Positions 21,991 through 27,245 of a stretch of DNA of 27,245 nucleotides are shown one piece after another. This stretch comes from an uncultured Clostridia bacterium (lineage in GTDB: Bacteria; Bacillota; Clostridia; Christensenellales; UBA1242). Position numbers and translations under genes: made by a program. The stretch lies in assembly GCA_947623775.1 (NCBI GenBank), contig CANQHL010000007.1:1-27245 (forward strand), read 5' to 3'. How positions within the stretch are numbered: position 1 is the first letter of the stretch; each line of letters begins with the position of its first letter. Below the pieces are notes generated by a model that worked only from the letters and a program-made list of their open reading frames with translations, was not told the DNA's origin and ran no database searches.

Positions 21991-22019
21991 AAAGAACAGC
22001 AAAAATTGTTCTTTTTTTA
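21991..22019 (+). terminator. Terminator of the paralog cluster
   Basis: The stem AAGAACA / TGTTCTT (21992-21998 and 22007-22013) with an eight-base loop is followed by a T-run, just after the stop of paralog 6. Confidence 0.85.
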
Positions 22020-22058
22020 TGCTTTTTTCAAAAAATTATAGCAATATCCTTATTTTAT

Positions 22059-22087
22059 TTGCAAAAAACATTTTAAATAAGTAAAAT
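22059..22087 (+). promoter_or_regulatory. Promoter of the Fe-S-scaffold-like / GGGtGRT operon
   Basis: TTGCAA (22059-22064), a 17-base spacer and TAAAAT (22082-22087) lie 18 bases before the ATG, with GGAGGA in between. Confidence 0.7.
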
Positions 22088-22105
22088 AGACTTTGGAGGA
22101 ATTTT

Positions 22106-22774
22106 ATGAGTTGTCCTATAAATATGAATGGGTTTGGACCCTCACCCATTCCAGAAGAAGCAAATTGGGTTCAATTAAAAGACATTAAGCAGGTATCCGG
22201 TTTTTCGCATGGCTGTGGAAAATGTGCACCTCAGCAAGGCACCTGCAAATTAACTTTAAATGTTAAAGACGGGATTATAAAAGAAGCACTTGTCGAAACC
22301 ATCGGCTGTTCAGGTATGACACATTCCGCAGCAATGGCTGCCGAAATCTTACCAGGAAAAACACTGCTCGAAGCATTAAACACCGATCTTGTTTGCGATG
22401 CCATAAACGATGCTATGAAAAACATCTTTCTTCAACTTGTTTATGGAAGAAGCCAATCTGCATTCTCTGAAGGAGGACTTGCCGTCGGCTCCGCACTTGA
22501 AGATCTCGGAAAAACACTTAACAGCAATGTGGGAACGGTTTATTCTCGTGAAGGTAAAGGCACAAGATATTTAAATCTTGCTGAGGGATATATCACCAAA
22601 GAAGCACTTGATGAAAATGGAGAAATCATAGGCTATGAATATGTTTCTACAGGCTCATTGATGAAATCTCTCCGTGAGGGAGTTGAGCCAAATGAAGCAA
22701 TTAAAAAAGCAACAAAAACATATGGTCGATATAATGATGGAGTTTCATTTATTGACCCAAGGAGGGTTGACTGA
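22106..22774 (+). CDS. Iron-sulfur cluster scaffold (NifU/IscU)-like protein
   Basis: This 222-residue protein has a cysteine-rich N-terminal half: Cys3, Cys37, Cys40, Cys47 and Cys68. The segment ETIGCSGMTHSAAMAAEILPGKTLLEA resembles the strand-Cys-helix core of NifU/IscU scaffold domains, while GCGKCAPQQGTC gives a further Cys cluster. It is one of a family found paired with GGGtGRT proteins, and the next gene is exactly that, overlapping by one base (TGATG). It may build or carry an Fe-S cluster for its partner, but the process is not known. It is cytoplasmic with no signal. GGAGGA precedes the ATG. Confidence 0.82.
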   Translation: MSCPINMNGFGPSPIPEEANWVQLKDIKQVSGFSHGCGKCAPQQGTCKLTLNVKDGIIKEALVETIGCSGMTHSAAMAAEILPGKTLLEALNTDLVCDAINDAMKNIFLQLVYGRSQSAFSEGGLAVGSALEDLGKTLNSNVGTVYSREGKGTRYLNLAEGYITKEALDENGEIIGYEYVSTGSLMKSLREGVEPNEAIKKATKTYGRYNDGVSFIDPRRVD

Positions 22775-23763
22775 TGGATTACACAATAAAAAATACAGGT
22801 ATTGAAAATACCCTTAAAAAATACGCCATTTCATCTCTCGACGAAGCAAGGCAAATTTGTCTCGACAACAACATCGACGTGGAAAAGATTGTTAAAGGCA
22901 TTCAACCTATATGCTTTGATAATGCAGTTAAAGCATATGAACTTGGCGTTGCAATTGCACTTAAAACAAACACAAACAAAGCAAGCGAAGTTGCACTTTG
23001 TCTTGGTGAGGGCTTGCAGGCTTATTGCGTAAAAGGTTCCGTTGCCGATGAAAGACAAATCGGTCTTGGACATGGAAGACTTGGCAGCATGCTTCTTAAT
23101 GAAGAAAACAAAAGTTTCTGTTTCCTCGCCGGACATGAAAGTTTCGCCGCCGCAGAGGGGGCTATTGGAATTGTTACTTCCGCAAATAAAGTGCGAAAAA
23201 CTCCAATAAATGTTATTTTAAATGGTCTAGGAAAAGATGCTGCATACATTATTTCCAGAGTAAATGGGTTCACTTTTGTTCAAACAGAATTTGACCACAA
23301 AACAAATACACTTAAAATTGTAAAAGAAAAACCTTTCTCAACAGGAGAGAGAGCAAAAGTAAAGGTTTATGGTGCATATGATGTTCCTGAAGGCGTTGCA
23401 ATTATGATACATGAGAATGTTGACTTGTCTATCACAGGAAATTCAACCAACCCTATGCGTTTCCAACACCCTGTTGCCGGAATATATAAAAAATGGTGCT
23501 TTGAACATGGAAAAACTTACTTTTCAGTTGCCTCAGGTGGCGGCACGGGAAGAACTTTACACCCAGACAACATGGCTTGCGGCCCTGCAAGTTATGGACT
23601 AACCGACACTATGGGAAGAATGCACTGCGATGCTCAATTTGCCGGTTCATCGTCTGTTCCCGCTCACGTTGAAATGATGGGATTTATAGGAATGGGCAAC
23701 AATCCTATTGTAGGTGCAACAGTTGCACTTGCGGTTGCAGTTGAAACAAGAAAGCAGAATTAA
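22774..23763 (+). CDS. GGGtGRT protein
   Basis: This 329-residue protein carries the signature SGGGTGRTLHPDN (from residue 254) that names the family. It is followed by the conserved ACGPASYGLTDTMGRMHCDAQF and a Gly-rich end with MGFIGMGNNPIVGATVALAVAVE. The N-terminal part contains IGLGHGRLG and FLAGHESFAAAEGA. To my knowledge the function is undetermined; conserved Cys, His and Gly suggest an enzyme using a metal or cofactor, consistent with an Fe-S-scaffold-like partner encoded directly upstream. GGAGGG at 22761-22766 serves the start. The stop lies inside the terminator hairpin. Confidence 0.9.
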   Translation: MDYTIKNTGIENTLKKYAISSLDEARQICLDNNIDVEKIVKGIQPICFDNAVKAYELGVAIALKTNTNKASEVALCLGEGLQAYCVKGSVADERQIGLGHGRLGSMLLNEENKSFCFLAGHESFAAAEGAIGIVTSANKVRKTPINVILNGLGKDAAYIISRVNGFTFVQTEFDHKTNTLKIVKEKPFSTGERAKVKVYGAYDVPEGVAIMIHENVDLSITGNSTNPMRFQHPVAGIYKKWCFEHGKTYFSVASGGGTGRTLHPDNMACGPASYGLTDTMGRMHCDAQFAGSSSVPAHVEMMGFIGMGNNPIVGATVALAVAVETRKQN

Positions 23764-23775
23764 TCTGCTTTTTTT
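23751..23775 (+). terminator. Terminator overlapping the GGGtGRT gene stop
   Basis: AAAGCAGA and TCTGCTTT pair around a short loop that contains the stop codon and are followed by a T-run. Confidence 0.78.
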
Positions 23776-23893
23776 GTTTGACAAAATTTTTTTGACCTAA
23801 TTTGTTTGGCTCAATTTTTTCGACTTAATTTATTTGTTTTGCTTTTTTGCCCTACTCTTACAGCAGCCGAATTTAAAAATATTTTCAATTGTT

Positions 23894-23922
23894 TTGACAA
23901 AATTCTTAAAATATATTACACT
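23894..23922 (+). promoter_or_regulatory. Promoter of ung, implying a leaderless mRNA
   Basis: A perfect TTGACA (23894-23899) and a 17-base spacer lead to TACACT (23917-23922), which ends six bases before the ATG at 23929. Transcription would begin at the start codon, and no Shine-Dalgarno is present. Confidence 0.6.
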
Positions 23923-23928
23923 ATATCT

Positions 23929-24588
23929 ATGATAAAAATAATAAGAAGTTGGTACGACCTTTTAAAAGAAGAATTTGATAAAGATTATTTTAAATCTTTG
24001 CAAAAATTTTTAGATAACGAATATAGACATCATGAAATATATCCCGTTGAAGATAAAATTTTCAACGCAATCAATCATTTGCCTCTTGACAAAATAAAAG
24101 TTGTTATCATTGGTCAAGACCCATATCATGAACCAAACCAAGCACAAGGTTTGGCATTTTCCGTGCCTAGTGATGTGGCAATTCCCCCATCACTTGTAAA
24201 TATTATGAGCGAAATTGAAAGTGATCTGGGTATAAAATGCCTTAACGATGGAAATCTTGCACGCTGGGTCACACAAGGCGTTCTTCTTCTCAACACAGTC
24301 CTTACAGTGCGAAGAGGACAAGCCAACTCGCATAAAGACAAAGGATGGGAACTTTTAACTAGAAAAATCATTGAAATTGTCGGGAAAAGAGAGAAACCGG
24401 TTGTGTTTATGTTATGGGGTTCCTATGCTCAAGGATATGCCGACCTCATTGGAAAACAACATCTTGTATTAAAAGCACCACACCCCAGTCCCCTCTCCGC
24501 TTATCGTGGTTTCTTCGGCTGCAAGCATTTTTCTAAATGCAACAATTTTCTTGTTGCTCACAACGAAACACCAATAAATTGGGAATAA
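23929..24588 (+). CDS. ung: Uracil-DNA glycosylase (family 1)
   Basis: This base-excision repair enzyme removes uracil from DNA. The water-activating motif IGQDPYH is at residues 61-67 (Asp64), VLLLNTVLTV near 118-127 contributes the uracil pocket, and the DNA-intercalation loop is HPSPLSA (185-191). The length is 219 residues, normal for the family. The open frame extends upstream to 23806, but those 41 residues are not homologous and no ribosome binding site serves them; the ATG at 23929 begins the family's N-terminus. That start has no Shine-Dalgarno but sits seven bases past a -10 element. Confidence 0.95.
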   Translation: MIKIIRSWYDLLKEEFDKDYFKSLQKFLDNEYRHHEIYPVEDKIFNAINHLPLDKIKVVIIGQDPYHEPNQAQGLAFSVPSDVAIPPSLVNIMSEIESDLGIKCLNDGNLARWVTQGVLLLNTVLTVRRGQANSHKDKGWELLTRKIIEIVGKREKPVVFMLWGSYAQGYADLIGKQHLVLKAPHPSPLSAYRGFFGCKHFSKCNNFLVAHNETPINWE

Positions 24589-24614
24589 TTTATTAAAAAT
24601 CAATGAAAAATTCC

Positions 24615-24643
24615 AAAAAAGATGCATTTTTGCATCTTTTTTT
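24615..24643. terminator. Bidirectional terminator between ung and the collagen-like gene
   Basis: A stem of A6-GATGCA pairing with TGCATC-T7 around a TTTT loop works on both strands. It overlaps the last codon region of the convergent minus-strand gene. Confidence 0.85.
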
Positions 24644-25553
24644 ATAATAATCTTAAAAATATCAATGTTATATTTGATGTTGAGCCGCCTTGATTTGTTC
24701 CCGTATATGATACACGCAACCTATCGTTAATATTAAGGCTAAGAAAAGTTCCATGAAAAAAGTTGTTATACATACCTTGCGGAACCATTACATTGCTTTC
24801 ATATACTTCGTTATTATTGACATTTAATGAAATGGTTACGCCATCATCTGCTGTTTGAGTTGCATCAACATATCCCTCAAGAATAACATAGTAAAGTCCT
24901 ATCTCGTTCACCTCAATATATTCATCGGTTACAGTCAAATCAGTTGAATCTGTTGGTAACACAACTCCATCGCTGTATCCAACAAAAAAACCATTTTGAA
25001 TTTCACGTGCAAGTACATTTTTAATCAATTTTACTGCTGATTGCCCTTCCGGACCGGTCGGACCACGTGGAATTGCAAATGAAAATTGATGATTATTTTC
25101 CACAATAACCTCAGTGACGCTTGCAGGCTGTCCCGCATCTAATGTTTCCGTGTTTCCAAGAGAAATTGTTTCGCTTACTCCTGTAGGTCCGGTCGGACCT
25201 GTCGGTCCTTGTATTCCCTGTGCCCCCGTTGGACCTGTTGCTCCACCCGCAGGTCCTGTGTCACCTTTTGGACCGCTCGGACCTGTCGGGCCCGTCGCAC
25301 CGGTGGGACCGGTAGGTCCTGTTAAACCGATTTCACCCTGTGGTCCCGTCACCCCAGTTTCTCCCCTCTCACCAGCGGGACCTGTTGGACCAGTCGGTCC
25401 ACGCTCTCCTTGCGGCCCCATTACGCTTTGCGGCATGAATTGTCCCTGCATCTCACTCATTCTCACCATGCTGATTGGCAATATATTGTTGCCGCTGATA
25501 ATAATGCTTTCCGGATAATTATTTTGACAAATTTCTCTTTTGTTAATTTTCAT
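24642..25553 (-). CDS. Collagen-like surface protein with BclA-like C-terminal domain
   Basis: This 303-residue protein has four parts. The N-terminal region of about 45 residues has no evident signal peptide. A collagen tract G-x-y runs from about residue 46 to 125, mostly GPTGPTGxx, with one phase break at PAGGATG. Residues about 126-165 (DAGQPASVTEVIVENNHQFSFAIPRGPTG) form the linker module common in Clostridia collagen-like proteins. Residues about 172-303 form a beta-rich head that resembles BclA/C1q-like jelly rolls and should trimerise. In Bacillus and Clostridioides such proteins coat the exosporium. Whether this organism sporulates is not shown here. AGGAGA precedes the ATG. Confidence 0.93.
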   Translation of the reverse strand: MKINKREICQNNYPESIIISGNNILPISMVRMSEMQGQFMPQSVMGPQGERGPTGPTGPAGERGETGVTGPQGEIGLTGPTGPTGATGPTGPSGPKGDTGPAGGATGPTGAQGIQGPTGPTGPTGVSETISLGNTETLDAGQPASVTEVIVENNHQFSFAIPRGPTGPEGQSAVKLIKNVLAREIQNGFFVGYSDGVVLPTDSTDLTVTDEYIEVNEIGLYYVILEGYVDATQTADDGVTISLNVNNNEVYESNVMVPQGMYNNFFHGTFLSLNINDRLRVSYTGTNQGGSTSNITLIFLRLL

Positions 25554-25577
25554 ATTTTCTCCTATTCACATACAACC

Positions 25578-25607
25578 ATAATATGAGAAAATAAATATTT
25601 TTGTTAA
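25578..25607 (-). promoter_or_regulatory. Promoter of the collagen-like gene
   Basis: On the minus strand TTAACA (25602-25607), an 18-base spacer and TATTAT (25578-25583) lie 25 bases upstream of the start. It looks like a sigma-A rather than a sporulation-sigma promoter. Confidence 0.6.
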
Positions 25608-25625
25608 ATAACGGTTTTTAACAAT

Positions 25626-25651
25626 AAAAAAGGCAAAGATTTTACTTTGCC
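25626..25651 (-). terminator. Terminator of the small lipoprotein gene
   Basis: The stem GGCAAAG / CTTTGCC (25632-25638 and 25645-25651) is followed by a U-run on the minus strand, seven bases past the stop. Confidence 0.82.
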
Positions 25652-25657
25652 ATTCTA

Positions 25658-26194
25658 TTATAAAATTACAGAGACATCTGTCCCCATTGTTAGATAGACG
25701 TTGTATGATTTTGCATCTTCATCTAGTTGATAACTGAAATTAAATGTTATGTTGTTATCATCTTCTGTTGCCGTTATTTTGGAATTTTCTACATTTTGGC
25801 AAGTGTAAAAAATATAATAGCACTGAGAATCTTCGTCTATGCAAAATTTTATCCTTTTATATTGCCCACTATTGTTTGGCATTGCTATAAATTCTTTACT
25901 TAAAACCAAACTGAAAGCAACACTATTGTCTGTAAGTTTTTCATCATTAAGAACAACTTTTGTATCATCATCTTTCTTAATTTCTGATTTTACCACCAAT
26001 TTACCGACAACTTCATCATTATATTTTACAGAGCGTTCTCCATTATTATCTCCCTTTTGGGTGACTAAATTAACAGCACTTCCCTCTTTTGTTGTGAAGT
26101 TTAACGTATTTTGTTCTTTGCCACATGATACAAAAACAAGCACACTGAACATAAGCATTAAACAAATAGAAAACAATTTTATAATCCTTTTCAT
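25658..26194 (-). CDS. Small lipoprotein of unknown function
   Basis: This 178-residue protein begins with a lipoprotein signal: KR at 2-3, a hydrophobic core of about 16 residues and lipobox VFVSC with Cys24, so the mature protein should be tethered to the outer face of the membrane. The remainder is acidic, Asn/Asp-rich and probably all-beta (VGKLVVKSEIKK, VAFSLVLSK, NVYLTMGTDVSVIL), with two further Cys near residues 118 and 132. No domain is recognised. GGAGGT precedes the ATG. It is monocistronic with its own terminator. Confidence 0.82.
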   Translation of the reverse strand: MKRIIKLFSICLMLMFSVLVFVSCGKEQNTLNFTTKEGSAVNLVTQKGDNNGERSVKYNDEVVGKLVVKSEIKKDDDTKVVLNDEKLTDNSVAFSLVLSKEFIAMPNNSGQYKRIKFCIDEDSQCYYIFYTCQNVENSKITATEDDNNITFNFSYQLDEDAKSYNVYLTMGTDVSVIL

Positions 26195-26277
26195 TTTTAC
26201 CTCCGCAGTTATTGTAACACAGAAGATTACAAAATAAAAAAGCGTATATTGTTATCATTTGTCTAATATTGAAAATT

Positions 26278-26772
26278 TTAATATTTTTCACTCAACTTTT
26301 TAAGCCAATCACCCAGCACTCCATCAATCTTGTCAACATCGTCATCATGAACGGCAAATGCAAATTCACTTGCAACCTTTCCATTTGTTAAAGCCTGAAT
26401 TGTTTGAATACTTTGCCCGCCATAAGATGTCCCGAGATGAGTAAAAAATGGAATAATCACTTTATTTGAAAAATCATACATCTTCAGAAAAGTGCATACG
26501 GTCCTCGGTAAATCATTCCACCAAATGGGGAAACCCAGAAGCACAACATCATATTGTTGCATTGCTTCTCTGCTGATTACGTCTTTCAATTTCGGAAATG
26601 TTTTATTTTCAAGCTGCTTTTGTGCAATCATTGCCAAAAAATTAAAGTCAACAGGATATTCAATTTCATTTTTTATTTCAAACATATCTCCCCTGCATAT
26701 ATCGTGCATCTTCTCAGCCACTTTTTTTGTATGCAGTTGTAATGAAAAATATGCAATAAGAATTTTTCTCAT
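26278..26772 (-). CDS. Flavodoxin-family protein
   Basis: This 164-residue FMN-binding type protein has an N-terminal KILIAYFSLQLHTKKVAEKM that matches the phosphate-binding loop, although the usual S-x-T-G-N-T is changed. The segment VLLGFPIWWNDLPRTVCTFL is the characteristic second flavin loop, and KVIIPFFTHLGTSYGGQ is the third strand and loop of the flavodoxin_4 group. It probably acts as a cytoplasmic NAD(P)H-linked reductase or electron carrier. AAGGAG precedes the ATG. The nearest upstream gene has its own terminator, so this gene is separate. Confidence 0.9.
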   Translation of the reverse strand: MRKILIAYFSLQLHTKKVAEKMHDICRGDMFEIKNEIEYPVDFNFLAMIAQKQLENKTFPKLKDVISREAMQQYDVVLLGFPIWWNDLPRTVCTFLKMYDFSNKVIIPFFTHLGTSYGGQSIQTIQALTNGKVASEFAFAVHDDDVDKIDGVLGDWLKKLSEKY

Positions 26773-26789
26773 ATTTTCTCCTTAACTAC

Positions 26790-26817
26790 ATTATATCATA
26801 TCCCTTAAATTATTCAA
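26790..26817 (-). promoter_or_regulatory. Promoter of the flavodoxin gene
   Basis: On the minus strand TTGAAT (26812-26817), a 16-base spacer and a perfect TATAAT (26790-26795) lie 18 bases upstream of the start. Confidence 0.7.
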
Positions 26818-26867
26818 AGGAAATTTATTTTCAAAACGATAAAAATCCATATTTTGGTTAAAATTAC

Positions 26868-26898
26868 AAAAAAAGAGGAAAATTATGCATTTTTCCTC
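26868..26898 (-). terminator. Terminator of the partial gene at the right edge
   Basis: GAGGAAAA and TTTTCCTC pair around an AT-rich loop, with seven U following on the minus strand, about 40 bases past the stop. Confidence 0.78.
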
Positions 26899-26936
26899 AT
26901 TTTTAACTCAAAAATCAATAATTATTATAAATTTTG

Positions 26937-27245
26937 CTATTCAATATCAATATAGTCCTTATCATTCTGGGTGTCACCATCTTCTTTTTCTTCATCTTTT
27001 TTATACAAATCCTGCTCATAATTTGGGTTGCTTTCTTTTTCCTTTTTTACTTGCAAATCATAGTCTTTCTCGTTCTTTTTGTCTGCGACAAATTTTACGT
27101 AACTTGGAAGAGTAGAACTTTTCAGCTCTGTATACGAATTGCAACATGGACATTTAATAAAGTAACGCATGGTGGCGTATGGGTTGAATGCACTAAATAT
27201 ATCATTAATTCCAACCTCAAGAAGTGCCCCGCATGGTGCATTTCC
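26937..27245 (-). CDS. Partial gene, zinc-motif protein with acidic C-terminal tail (5' end outside window)
   Basis: An internal ATG at 27170 exists but has no ribosome binding site, and the frame stays open for a further 25 codons to the window edge (reading ...NAPCGALLEVGINDIFSAF...). The gene is therefore cut by the window, and at least 102 residues are visible. PCG near the visible start and CPCC about 30 residues later could form a four-Cys zinc site of the kind that recognises a structured fold. The rest is a highly charged, probably disordered Lys/Glu/Asp tail. No family is recognised. Confidence 0.68.
   Translation of the reverse strand, partial: GNAPCGALLEVGINDIFSAFNPYATMRYFIKCPCCNSYTELKSSTLPSYVKFVADKKNEKDYDLQVKKEKESNPNYEQDLYKKDEEKEDGDTQNDKDYIDIE

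Noticed and set aside
23806..23928. N-terminal extension of the ung frame
   Set aside because: The 41 extra residues do not resemble the family, have no ribosome binding site, and lie upstream of the promoter that best serves the gene.
25114..25518. Plus-strand frame rich in Gly-Pro-Val opposite the collagen-like gene
   Set aside because: It is the antisense shadow of the G-x-y repeat tract; the minus strand has a start, ribosome binding site and recognisable domains.

Overview
The window is AT-rich double-stranded bacterial DNA with the signature of a low-GC Bacillota (Firmicutes), most like an uncultured gut Clostridia-type lineage. The evidence is a DnaD-like primosome protein next to a DnaI-like helicase loader, a tyrosine T-box leader, an NdoA/MazF-type toxin, a collagen-like surface protein with a BclA-like head, AGGAGG ribosome binding sites, sigma-A type promoters and many U-tailed hairpin terminators. 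TGA is used as a normal stop. I cannot name the species.

Layout. 1-98 is a GC-richer stretch with no gene. 99-2495 (minus) is an overlapping four-gene operon led by a MerR-type regulator. Two of its downstream proteins are paralogs, and the regulator has a G9 tract whose slippage would fuse it to the next gene. 2757-4790 (minus) is a cytoplasmic HExxH putative metallopeptidase. 5014-6857 (plus) is a two-gene ABC exporter. 6986-8416 (minus) is an unusual XRE / TraG-like / SMI1-KNR4-like fusion. 8627-10129 (minus) is an M1-family lipoprotein peptidase that appears leaderless. 10236-12590 (plus) is the dnaD/dnaI-like replication restart pair, followed by a structured 3' element and a phased T-tract repeat. 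12860-14102 (minus) holds an MBL hydrolase and a HAD nucleotidase-like protein.

14256-14329 is tRNA-Trp(CCA), followed by a GC-rich palindrome cluster carrying a 16-base copy of the tRNA 3' end, which I read as the scar of an integrated element. 14709-15282 (minus) is mazF with an upstream overlapping small gene in the antitoxin position. 15357-17914 (minus) is a tightly overlapping housekeeping operon, tyrS-yigZ-like-recX-acpS, under a Tyr T-box. 17915-18412 holds that leader and an approximately 31-bp AT-rich repeat array between divergent promoters.

18413-21983 (plus) is the most distinctive part of the window: six consecutive paralogous small proteins of an unrecognised family, each with two membrane segments, an approximately 80-residue helical middle and a charged C-terminal tail usually ending in Y-[DS]-E-[ES]-I. 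22106-23763 (plus) is an Fe-S-scaffold-like/GGGtGRT gene pair. 23929-24588 is ung, probably leaderless. 24642-27245 (minus) contains a collagen-like surface protein, a small lipoprotein, a flavodoxin and the 3' part of a zinc-motif protein cut by the window edge.

Most genes are independent housekeeping or accessory units. The candidates for undescribed biology are the six-paralog membrane cluster, the slippage-linked MerR operon, the XRE/TraG-like/SUKH-like fusion, the non-canonical mazF partner and the tRNA-Trp scar. All assignments come from reading motifs by eye; no database search was run.
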